This document shows positions 1 to 11,400 of a DNA stretch of 64,000 nucleotides, piece after piece. A program made the position numbers and the translations under genes. The stretch lies in contig JASANG010003005.1 in the NCBI GenBank assembly GCA_030248215.1, positions 248,001-312,000 on the forward strand, read 5' to 3'. The DNA is from Enoplolaimus lenunculus (taxonomy: Eukaryota; Nematoda; Enoplea; Enoplida; Thoracostomopsidae). Position 1 is the stretch's first letter; every line of letters starts with the position of its first letter. The notes under the pieces were generated by a model. It had not been told where the DNA came from. It did no database searches and saw only the letters and a list, made by a program, of their open reading frames with translations.

Positions 1-214
1 AAATTTATTGGAAACCCAGCATTGCCTTACTGGTCTATTGACTATAAGTATTACAGATCCAGTTTTTATGGGAACAAAGTAAACATTAAGTGGCCAATGT
101 ATAGCACAGGGGCTTCCAGTTTTCCACGGTGGAAAACTTACAACCAGGAGTGCAGCGCAGCCACTCCTGTATGACGGCTAAATTTTCCACTGATTTGGTA
201 GGAAAATTAAAAAA

Positions 215-2445
215 ATTTAATGCCTAGATTTTACCTTGGGTTGGTAGGGAAATCTGAAGCAAAGGTTTTGGTTGGAAAACGGGAAAAGTGGAAAATTCTA
301 ATGCCTAGATTTTCCCCTGGGTTGGTAGGGAAAATCCGAAGCATAGGTGTTGGTTGGAAAACGGGAAAAGTGTAAAATTCTAATGCCTACATTTTTCCCC
401 TGGGTTGGTAGGAAACTCAGAAGCGTAGGTTTTGGTTGGAAAACGGGAAAAGTGGAAAATTGAAATGCCTAGATATTTTCTTGGTTAGTAAGAAATATCT
501 GAAGCAAAGGTTTTGGTTGAAAAGCGGGAAAAGTGGAAAATTCAATCGTAAGGCATATGTTTTGGTTGGAAAACGGGAAAAGTGTAAAATTTTAATGCCT
601 AGATTTTTACGCTGGGTTGGTAGGGAAATCTGAAGCATTAGGTTTTGGTTGGAAAACGGGGAAAGTGGAAAATTCTAATGCCTAGTATTTAATTCTGGAT
701 TGGTAGGGAAAATCTGAAGCACAGGTTTTGGTTGGAAAACAGGAAAAGTGGAATATTCTAATGCCTAGATTTTTACCCTGGGTTGGTAGGGAAAATTTGA
801 AGCATAGGTTTTGGTTGGAAAACAGGAAAAGTGGAAAATTGAAATGCCTAGATACTTTTTTGGTTAGTAAGAGAAATCTAAAGCGATGGTTGGAAAACGG
901 GAAAAGTGGAAAAGTGGAAAATTCAAGCGTAGGGCATAGGTTTTGGTTGGAAAACGGGAAAAGTGGAAAATTCTAATGCCTAGAGTTTTCCCCTGGTTGG
1001 TAAGGAAAATCTGAAGCATAGGTTTTGGTTGGAAAACGGGAAAAGTGGAAAATTCTAATGCCTGGATTTTTTCGCTGGGTTGGTAGGGAAAATCTGAAGC
1101 ATACGTTTTGATTGGAAAACGGGAAAAGTGGAAAATTCCAATGCCTAGATTTTTATCCTGGGTTGGTAGGGAAAACCTGAAGCAAAGGTTTCAGTTGGAA
1201 AACGGGAAAAGTGGAAAATTCTAATGCCTAGATTTTTTCGCTGGGTTGGTAGGGAAAACCTGAAGCAAAGGTTTCGGTTGGAAAACGGGAAAACTGGAAA
1301 ATTCAAGCGTAAGGCATAGGTTTTGATTGGAAAACAGGAAAAGTGGAAAATTTTAATGCTTAGATTTACCCTGGCTTGGTAGGGAAAATCTGAAGTATAG
1401 ATTTTGGTTGGAAAACGGGAAAAGTGGAAAATTTAAAGGCCTAGATTTACCTTAGGTTGGTAGGGAAAATATGAAGCATAGGTTTTGGTTGGAAAATGGG
1501 AAAAGTGGAAAATTCAAAGGTCTAGATTTACCTTAGGTTGGTAGGGAAAGTCTGAAGCATAAGTTTTGGTTGGAAAACGGGAAAGTGGAAAATTTAAAGG
1601 CCTAGATTTACCTTCGGTTGGTAGGGAAAATCTGAAGCATAGGTTTTGGTTGGAAAATGGGAAAAGTGGAAAATTTAAAGACCTAGATTTACCTTAGGTT
1701 GGTAGGGAATATATGAAGCATAGGTTTTGGTTGGAAAATGGAAAAGTGGAAAATTTAAAGGCCTAGATTTACCTTAGGTTGGTAGGGAAAATCTGAAGCA
1801 TAGGTTTTGGTTGGAAAACGGGAAAAGTGGAAAATTTAAAGGCCTAGATTTACCTTCGGTTGGTAGGGAAAATCTGAAGCATAGGTAGGTTTTGGTTGGA
1901 AAATGGGAAAAGTAGAAAATTTAAAGACCTAGATTTACCTTAGGTTGGAAGGGAATATATGAAGCATAGGTTTTGGTTGGAAAATGGGAAAAGTGGAAAA
2001 TTTAAAGGCCTAGATTTACCTTAGGTTGGTACGGAAAATCTGAAGTATAGATTTTGGTTGGAAAACGGGAAAAGTGGAAAATTTAAAGGCCTAGATTTAC
2101 CTTAGGTTGGTAGGGAATATATGAAGCATAGGTTTTGGTTGGAAAATGGGAAAAGTGGAAAATTTAAAGGCCTAGATTTACCTTAGGTTGGTAGGGAAAA
2201 TCTGAAGCATAGGTTTTGGTTGGAAAACGGGAAAAGTGGAAAACTTAAAGGCCTAAATTTACCTTGAGGCACGCAAATTACCCACTCCCGGCACGGGGAG
2301 GTAGTGACGAAAAATAACGAGACGGTTCTCTTAGAAATAGGTTGGTAGGGAAAATCTGAAGCATAGGTTTTGGTTGAATAACGGGAAAAGTGGAAATTTA
2401 AAGGCCTAGATTTACCTTAGGTTGGTAGGGAAAATCTGAAGCATA
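215..2445 (+). repeat. ~80-bp tandem satellite, forward arm
   Basis: Tandem units each carry TTTGGTTGGAAAACGGGAAA, then AAAATT plus a variable TAATGCCTAGATTT/TTAAAGGCCTAGATTT part, then GGTTGGTAGGGAAAATCTGA and AGCATAGG. Two subtypes are visible: TCTAATGCC units dominate before about 1420 and TTTAAAGGCC units after it, which implies local amplification by unequal exchange or copying. Confidence 0.85.
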
Positions 2446-2529
2446 GGTCGTTGAAATGATATTTAACTTGTTAATTTTAGCAAATATCTGCTATGTGTTG
2501 TTAAATCGTTCCATTGGAATTTGCTACTT

Positions 2530-3280
2530 TTCCCATTTTACAAACAAAACCTATGCTTTAGATTTTTCCTTCCAACCAAGGGGAAATCTAGACGTAGAAA
2601 TTTTCCACTTTTCCCGTTTTAAAAACAAAACCAATGCTTCAGAATTTTCCTACCAACCCAGGGTAAATTTAGGCGTTTAAATTTTCCAATTTTCCCGTTT
2701 TCCAAACAAAACCTATGCTGCAGATTTTCCCTACCAACCAAGGGAAAATCTAGGCGTTTAAATTTTCCACTTTTTCCGTTTTCCAACCAAAACCTTTGCT
2801 TCAAATTTTCCCTACCAACCCAGGAATAATGTAAGCTTTTAAAATTTCCACTTTTCCCGTTTTCCAAACAAACTTTTACACTACAGATTTTCGCTACCAA
2901 CCAAGGGAAAATCAAGGCGTTCAAATTTTCCACTTTTCCCGTTTTCCAACCGAAACCTATGCTTCAAATTTTCCCTACCAACCCAGGAATAATGTAAGCT
3001 TTAAAATTTTCCACTTTTCCCGTTTTCCAAACAAACTTTACACTACAGATTTTCCCTACCAACCAAGGAAAAATCAAGGCGTTCAAATTTTCCACTTTTC
3101 CCGTTTTCCAACCAAAACCTATGCTTCAAATTTTCCATACCAACCCAGGAATAATGTAAGCTTTAAAATTTTCCACTTTTCCCGTTTTCCAAACAAACTT
3201 TATACTACAGATTTTCCCTACCGAACCATAGAATATGCAGGCTTATGAATTTTCCACTTTTCCACAGCAAAACCTATGCC
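2530..3280 (-). repeat. ~80-bp tandem satellite, inverted arm
   Basis: This holds the same unit as 215-2445 in reverse orientation (TTTTCCCGTTTTCCAACC blocks). Units from about 2820 on form a higher-order repeat of about 160 bp, with alternating AACCCAGGAATAATG and AACCAAGGGAAAATC sub-units repeated at 2816-2930, 2980-3090 and 3140-3240. Confidence 0.8.
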
Positions 3281-3408
3281 CGCGATTTTTCCTACCAACC
3301 AGTGAAAAATCAGGTCGTCATACAGGAGTGGCTGCGATGCACTCCTGGTCATAACTTTTCCACCCTGGAAAAGTGGAAGCCCCTGATCTATACATGGGCC
3401 CATTAAGT

Positions 3409-4186
3409 GAAATTTCTTGCAAAACACATTTAAGTGCTAGATATAAAAATTTGCCATTAAACTCAGGCTATTTGTACGCATTCTGTAAGACACTCCGCCA
3501 ATCCGATTCGAAACAGGTTGTTCAACATATCACTACTATTCAACATCTACGTCCACGAATTCTGGTTTATTCTAACAACACTTTGAAACTAACCTTTACC
3601 CGTACATTCCTAAGCTATTCCTTCATTAACCATGTTTAGTGTTTTTGTTTACTTTCCTATGTATTGTAGAGACGCCTTTATTTACATTTTAAGAAACTCT
3701 GTTTTGATAATATATTGCGATACCACATTGGTGCATTATAACCAACATAAAATTTACGTGCATAATGCATATGCAAATCAAAAATTGAGCGAACAACCAT
3801 CTAAACACGACCTCGCTGAGGCCAGGTCGCGAAAAATCCGCTGCTTATGTCCAGAAAAATTTGTAAAGCGTCGAAAAAACCATAAAATAACCAGAAAAAT
3901 TGTCTAAATTTTAAGCATGCACTCTTGCAGTTTATAGGAAAACGGAATGGCTCTAAAAATAGAATGGGTCCAAAATTTGCTAAAAAAATCAGACAAAAAG
4001 TTTGAAGAAACCTGAAGCAGATTTCCTTTTGGATCCAAGGGGGGATGAGAAGGGGTGGTGATGAAACTTATTTCCTGCCTAATTTGCTAGTTTCGGCCGG
4101 TTTTCTAAAAAATATTAAAAAATCGCATAACTGATCATCCTTGATGCTGACAATCTCAGCGTGTAACTAATTGACTTTCAATAATA
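3409..4186. other. Unassigned spacer
   Basis: AT-rich sequence with short open frames only and no recognisable protein, RNA or inverted repeat. I see nothing here that I can name. Confidence 0.5.
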
Positions 4187-4388
4187 CACTGCAAAAAATG
4201 GTGAGTCAAATTGACTCTCTCCGAAATAGGCTTTTCCCGACTACACAAACTGAGTCAAAATTCGACTCTGCCTGAGTCAAATTCGACTCAATTTGACTCG
4301 GGCGGAGTCGAATTTTGACTCAGTTTGTGTAGTCAGAAAAAGCATATTTTGGAAAGAGTCAATTTGACTAACCATTTTTTTGCACTGT
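4187..4388. mobile_element. GAGTC-family short inverted-repeat element
   Basis: It opens CACTGCAAAAAATGGTGAGT and is almost palindromic along its length, with repeated GAGTCAAATT/AATTTGACTC blocks. In the best copies (12431, 53188) the CACTG ends are flanked by TA, so a Tc1/mariner-like mover is inferred. Non-coding. Confidence 0.8.
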
Positions 4389-4428
4389 GCCCCTTTGAAA
4401 AAAACTACGCAAACTGCAGGATCTTTTC

Positions 4429-5042
4429 GGTTATCCCCCAGCCGGCGTTTGCCCAATGGTGGCGGGATTTTGAAAATTGTTACATATTTGAGCTTCTCTC
4501 TCATAATCTCTCCTGATTATTTCACGACCACAGTTGAATTTTTGAGCATTTTTTTATTGTCCAGCGTACCCCCTTGGGACCCGAATTTATTTTGTTATAA
4601 TTTTGTGATAAAATTTGACAAATTATACACCATTCGATGCAGCCTGTCGAACTGAGTCCAATTGCGTTGAACTTTCCACGGGCAAACGTCTGGTTATTAA
4701 ACGAGTTATGATCAAATACATTATTTGGAACCGCTCCAAATCGTTGGCAGCGCGTCAAGTAAAGTATTTGACCATAAATATCGTTAGTCAGGCGTTTGGA
4801 TATAGAAAATTTAACACAGCTGACTCAGCTCCACAAGCTGCATCGAATGGTATAAAATTTGTCTAAGTTTTTAACAAAAAATAGGTGCCACGAGGGAACC
4901 TTGGGACCTTAAAAAATCAAATTTTTCAAAAATTCAAATTTGGACGTGGAATGACCAGGGTACGTTAATATGCTAAGTTCAAATATGCAAAAAGTTTCAA
5001 AATCAAACCATCTTTGGGCAAACACTGGTGAAGGGGATACCC
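4429..5042. mobile_element. Foldback element, TTATCCCCCAG family, copy 1
   Basis: The left end (GGTTATCCCCCAGCCGGCG.., 4429-4498) is an inverted imperfect copy of the right end (..GCAAACACTGGTGAAGGGGA, 4974-5042). A second inner inverted pair, CCATTCGATGCAGC / GCTGCATCGAATGG, lies at 4631 and 4837. A second copy is at 49152-49645 and a third, interrupted, at 7130-7607. Confidence 0.7.
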
Positions 5043-5280
5043 GAACAGAACCAAAAAATTGACCCCCATTATGTTCCTCATATCACCGCCCCTGCTTGGA
5101 TCCGAATGCGGTTGAAGTTTTCATGCAAGTAGCAAATGAACGGCCGGCGAGATGGTTGAATTCCAGCTTACGAATTTAGTGAAATTTTAAACTTTAGTGA
5201 AATTTTAAAATTTTAAAATTATATAACAAGTGTTGTTATTTTAGCTAAGCGTTCGTAATATATAAATCTTCATCCAAAAA

Positions 5281-5455
5281 ATGGTTATTATTGTTAATAC
5301 TCAATCCTCAGGTAGTGTACAAAAGACTGAAGAATCAATGCTTGTTTCTATCTGTGTTGGCGGGCGGGCGTTTACGTTTTTACGCTCAACATTTGAAAAC
5401 TGCCAACGAATATCTGGAACCAAATTTGCTACCATTTTTGCGTTAAACAATGAGT
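5281..5455 (+). CDS. Kv subunit exon 1: start and first half of T1/BTB domain
   Basis: The ATG at 5281 opens a short leader of about 20 residues, then VSICVGGRAFTFLRSTFE, the signature start of the Kv T1 fold (usual form V-I-N-V-G-G). The donor GTAAGT at 5456 is strong and leaves phase 1, which matches exon 2. An upstream non-coding exon cannot be excluded. Confidence 0.8.
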
Positions 5456-8400
5456 GTAAGTGTTAAATATCTTGAATTGCGGTGTATAGTGTCTACTAAT
5501 CTGCTCCGCAGTAAAACAAGGCTTATGTAAAATCAGAGGCGGAACGTTTTTCTGAATAGATTAAGCTTAAGCTTTAGACTAATTTTTTTGCTTGGCTTAG
5601 GCTTAGGCTTAGGAATATGCTCATTCTGACGCTTAGGCTTATTCTTAGGAATATGCTTATAATACTTGCACGTTTTCTTTACATTGGCCCACAGCAAAGG
5701 TTTCCATGTGCCAGCAAGATTATATACTTGCATTCGAAATCTATGCCGCTTTTACAGCAAAGATATAAGATTTCCAAACTCAACCGTCTATTCCATTGTC
5801 ACGTCAAAAAATAGACATCAAATTGGATCAGTTGTATCGCTGTCCAATCTAGCAACAATTGGCTTCAAGCCTGTGATACTTTTGAAAAATGTTCCATCTC
5901 TGGTATCACAACAATTCGTCGCCCGACAACTGGTCGCATGACAACTTGTAATGCGAAATTATATCGACTCGCTCAATTTGTCGCCTACCATTATGCTTAG
6001 GATCCCGGCTTAGGCTCACGATTACGCATAGGATTATGATTAGATTTATCCAGAGGCTTTTAGACGCTATAGAGCGACCAGTTGTCGGCCGACAAATTGT
6101 CGTAGATTCGCCATCTCTACATAGAGTTTATGCTATGAGAAACTTTAGCGCAAACTGTGTACGCAAAATTGTGCACAATGCGCAGTGTGTCCTACTAAAC
6201 AATTATTACGCGTTTCCGTAATCTAAATAACGTCAAAGACCCCTCGAGCTCGAGCGCCAAGCTTCTATTGCAGAGCGGTAATCGTAAACGCCACCCACGC
6301 GAGAGTCGCGAGTACGAATCCTCGTATAAACAAATTTGTTAATGTTTCATTATTTTACAATCACCGTGCGCAAAAATTTAATCAGAGCAACACAATTTAC
6401 TTTTATTTCGTAACTTGTGTTTATCCAAAAAATGGCCAATGTTACTTATAGAGCCGTAACAGTAGATTAAGCGTATTCCTAAGCCTAAGCCTAAGCCTAA
6501 GCTTAAGCTTAAGCAAAAAATGTAGTCTAGAATGTAAGCCTACTCTTTAACAGATCTTCCAGAAACCGGGACGGCCCTAAAAATAACATGGGTCCAAAAA
6601 ATTATGCTGTAAAAATTGCAAAACTTCTGCTTTCGTAAATAATATTTGAAGCGCTCTTTATATTGAACTTTAGTAATTCATTTCAGCTCGGAGCGCAAAG
6701 CGGATCAACCGTGACAGCGCCAACCAAAATTCGTTCCCAAGTCAAATTCAGTATTCTTTTAATCGTGATCCTGTCGTATTTGAATGCATCTATCAGTACG
6801 TTGTATGTGGGATGTTGCACAAACCACCATATGTTTGTGACGATGCAATGAAGGTATGAAAGTTAGTTCTGGCGATGTAGAATGTCTGCTTAGAGAGAAA
6901 ATAATTTAAATATTTGAATATTTTTTCGATTTCAAACTCTAGTGCTAAAATGTAAGTTTTGCGGTCACGTTTCTGGTTTTTACAACTGTCATTTGCTCGT
7001 ATAACAACTATGAGTTGTAGCCCAACAGCCGAAATTTTACAGAATATAAAGCAAAAGTTTTCACCGTCAAAGCAAATTTTGACTGGTTATCGAGTTTGGC
7101 CAGATAACTGCTTCAGCGCGCTACTAGTGGTTTGATTATAACTGGTTAAACCAGAGTTCTGATTTCAAAAATTTTAACACCATTCGACCTCAGTTCCCCA
7201 AACTATGTCAAATGGTATTATCTAATTTATATTACATTGTGGTAAAAAATGGTTTGGTTTCTGTAAGGGAACCTCAGGACGTTAAAAATGAAATTTTTTG
7301 AAAGTTCAAATTTGCGTGTGAAATGATCACGAGAGGTCATGCACTACAAAAAATGATAAGTCAAACGGACTTTCTCCGAAATACGCTTTTCGGGACTACA
7401 CAAACTGAGTCAAATTCGACTCCGTCAGAGTCAAATGCGACTAACTGAGCGACTGTGGTGAATCGAATTTGACTCCGCAAGCGGGAAAAGCCTATTTCAG
7501 AGAAAGTCAATTTGACTCACCATTTTTTGCAGTGTGAGAAGTTGAAATATGCAAAAAAATTTCAAATCCGACAATGGTTGCGCAAACTCCGGTTTTGAGG
7601 ATAACGTAGACCCGAATTTTTTCGTAACATTGTTTGCCAACTCCTGTATTAAATAGACGCCGTGACGGTACTGATTTTGTGCAGTTTTAAATGTGTCAGG
7701 ACGAACTTACGTTTTGGAATATTAAAGTGTCGGAGTTACAAGAGTCGGCAACGGCCATGGTCCAGCAATGCTCCTGTGTCAGTAACGTATTCCCAAAGCG
7801 TCGCTATTCTCGAGTCGCATTTGGATCTGGTGCGACTGTCCCAGTTGTAACCTGGAAAGACGAACCTGTTCGGATCACTGATGTTAACGTTCCGTTATCG
7901 GTCAAATGCCGATACTTAAAACAACGATTGTGGCATATTTTTGATGGACAAGATACCACCTGGTTGGGATACGTTAGTTGGTTTTTCCGAAATATATTTT
8001 ACAATATATTGTTATAAAACTTTTTAGGCCCATGTATAGAACAGGGCCGGATCGTTTACCGAAGATGCTATAATAGAGTCAGTTTAAGCTTTTGACTGAT
8101 TTTTTTGGCTTAGGCTTAGGATTAGGCTTAGACTACGGAATAGGCTCATCTGTATGCTTCGGCTTAGGCTTAGGCTTAGGACTATGCTTATACTACTGTT
8201 CCGGCCCTGTTCTATATATGGGCCAAAACTTTATATAACAAGTTATTTTGACTGAAAACCAAATATATAGTCACCGCAGGCTAAACTCGAAGATAATAAT
8301 TTTCAAAAATGCTTTACGATTAATTTTAATTAATTTAAACTCAACGTAAGTCTGCCACGCTTACAAGCAGGCGTCTAGCAAGAATTTGTAATTGAAAGTG

Positions 8401-11400
8401 TGTTAGATGTTGGATTAGAGGGATAGAACCCCAAACAATCCTTTGACTAGAACAAGAGTCGCTGTCCACGGGCGGTGACAAAAAGTTATCGCTGACGATT
8501 TGAGAAATGTGCTTTCAAAAATACATTATAATGTTGGCACTGCTATCCTATACGGTATTCTGCACTAAAGCTGCTAACGAATGTCCACAAGTTTGTTCTT
8601 ATACGTAGGCTATGCTGAAAATGGTCAATGTTACTGTTAGGACTGTAGCAGTAGATTACGCATATTCCTATTCCTCAGCCTAAAGACTAAGCGTTGAGAA
8701 AGTGGACTCCTAAGCCTAGGCCTAACCTACGCAAAAAATGTAGCCTACAATCTAAGCCTACTCTTTTACATACCCACCAGAAACCGAGACGGCCCTGCAA
8801 GTATTAACGTGGACCCTGAAAATAGTACTGCTGAATTTTAGGTACACCACTGTGTCAAAAATTCTAGTTCAGAATTTTCAATAAAAATCGTTCTTATATA
8901 TCTAAAACACATAACCTTTTTGAAGACTGCCGCTAGCGAAAATCAAAGTCACCGCCTGAGGGCGGCGACAAAAATATAGACCAGCGGTAAAGCCGTGATG
9001 CTTGATTTTTACTCAAATTTTGAATCCGTGCTCTGGTATACCTACTTCCCCTACGTTTCTAAAGCTTAAGCTTAGGGAAGTTTTTTCTGAACCTAAACCT
9101 AAGCCTAAGTCTTGATGCTAAGACTAGTTTGTGTGGGGAAAATTGGTAGGTTAAGATGCGTTAATGTTGTTTTGTAATTTTTTTTCTACTTCTTTCTATT
9201 TTCAGTCAATACTTTTGCTTTCAATTGCGTTTGTAATCTTAAATATTGCGATTATTATTTGGGATTCACTGCCTGGGCACCAATGGTCGAGTGTTTTGGA
9301 TGGACTCGGCAGACCAATTAACACGTCGTACCAAGGACACCTAATGAACCTAAGTTCGCTCAGACGAGATGAAAATAGTCAATTCAACAGAACAAGTACA
9401 GATGATGGTAAGACGACTTCGTTTTTGGTGAACAGCAACTTGGCCAGGATATGTCGTTGTTAAGGAATGACCTCAAAAACCTTTTATGATCTCAAAAAGA
9501 ATAAGAAATTAATAATTGCAGATGATGCAAAAAGTAATTTTTTTGTCCAAAAATTTCACAAGGATATATCTGCGCTTTTAAGTCTGCTCCTTAATATATG
9601 GGCCTTTCTCCGGGTATACCGGATATCCTTGTTCGTTGTTTCCGGTAAAAATCTTTAAACCCTCTTATGGGTACTAAAACATTTTCGGAAGGGTAATAAA
9701 ATTGTTTGACTGATAAGGATAATAAAAAGAAATTAATTTAGGCGTCTCGGTCCTTGCACTGTAAAAATGGTGAGTCAAATTGACTCTCTCGGAAATAGGC
9801 TTTTCCTGACTACACAAACTGAGTCGAAATTCGACTCCGCCATAGTCAAATTCGACTCACTGAACGATTCAGCGAATCGAATTTGACTCTGGCGGAGTCG
9901 AATTTTGACTCAGTTTGTGTCGTCAGGAAAAGCCTATTTCCGAGGGAGTCAATTTGATTCGCCATTTTTTGCAGTGTATGGGATTCAAGCGTTCCTCTTA
10001 TACTACTATCAGTTATTTTGCCTTTATGATAATGAAATTTTTTGTAGCATTTTGCTTGTTTTACTTCGTTTACAAACTTGAACTAAAATTGTACCTATGT
10101 AACATTTGAAAAATTATTATAACTAAATATTTTTGCGTTGACCCTATCTTTACACGTGTCACAAATTGCTCGTTAAAACATAATGTAGACGCAAATTCGA
10201 CGTAATTTTTTTCGTTGAAGCCCGATCATCGAAAAATTTTCGTTGAGGAAGGGTTAACAGCTTGCTGTTACTGGTCATCTCTGACAATTTTTGTGGCAAT
10301 GACAAATATGATATTGTGAACGGCGTCTCGAACCAAGCAGGTAAATCGTAAATGAGATGACAGTAATGTTTAGTGCGGTTTGAACTGGGACATCAGACCT
10401 TTCTACTAAGCAGCTTAAAAAGCGGGCCTCCAGAGTATCGAACTCTCAGCTTACGGATCCTTAAGCGAACACTCTACCACTGCGCCATACAGCCCGCGTG
10501 TCCAACTGCATTTTTCGTCGACTATACAGTGTCGATCGTATGCTGCCAGCCAAGCATACATACACTGCACTGCACTATATTTCAAGTGCACATATAACGG
10601 ACAAGTACGTCTCACATGCTTACAACGAGCAAGCCGTATATTTGACATTTAGGCTCAATTCGATTTTTGTTCTTTTTAATTCCAACCAAACAGATATCAG
10701 AACATATTTGATTGGACAATATTCGAATTTTTAGACCAGAAACTGGCAACAGCTCAAGCGTTCTGGATAACTGATTGGGTGTGCAACGCGTGGTTTACAT
10801 TAGAACTTTTGGTCAAATGTTTGACTGCGCCAAGCTTACGGTATCTGGCAACCGATGTTTTGTTCGTTATTGATGTACTTGCCGTGCTTCCATCTTACAT
10901 TACTCTGCTTACAACGTTGATTTTAGCAAAATTAGATTCAACTCATTTTCAGGTTACGGTAATTTAAATAACTTTTTAAAGTCATTATCCTACTTATGTT
11001 CAAACGGACGTTTGGATCCATTTACTCAGTATCTTAATATCGACCTGCTCCGGTTTCTATATTATTTTTGGACCATGTAAAGATCAGGCGACGGAGACTT
11101 TTGTCTGTGACACTAGAATAGAGTAAACTTAAGGTTTAGACTATTTTTTGCTTGGCTTATGCATAGGCTTAGGCTTAGGCTTAGAAATATGCTCATTTTT
11201 ACACTTAGGTTTAGGCTTAGGCTTAGGCTTAGGCTTAGAAATATGCTCATTTTTACACTTAGGTTTAGGCTTAGGCTTAGGCTTAGAAATATGCTCATTT
11301 TTACACTTAGGCTTAGGCTTAGGCTTAGAAATATGCTCATTTTTACACTTAGACTTAGGCTTAGGCTTAGAAATATGCTCATTTTTACACTTAGGTTTAG

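Larger units (their letters stand above)
84..3408. mobile_element. 3.3-kb satellite-filled foldback element of the GGCC family with exact 8-bp target duplication
   Basis: The element runs 92-3400 and is flanked by the same 8 bases, CATTAAGT, at 84-91 and 3401-3408. Ends are inverted repeats of about 120 bp (92-210 and 3283-3400), opening with the GGCC(A/C)ATGTATAG terminus shared by subtype A short elements of this window. The left arm (about 215-2445) is roughly 27 tandem copies of an ~80-bp unit containing GGTTGGAAAACGGGAAAAGTGG. The right arm (about 2530-3280) is about 9-10 copies in opposite orientation, so the whole can fold as one giant hairpin. A non-unit insert lies at 2267-2338 and a unique loop at 2447-2530. 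An 8-bp duplication is typical of hAT elements. No transposase is encoded; the weak open frames here are products of the repeat. Confidence 0.85.

Noticed and set aside
417-2933. Frames such as 728-976 and 2619-2933 that look like ENGKSGK repeats
   Set aside because: Products of the ~80-bp satellite; interrupted in almost every unit.
92-3400. A CRISPR-like array
   Set aside because: Units are directly abutting satellite with no unique equal-length spacers, in a eukaryotic context, and arranged as an inverted pair.
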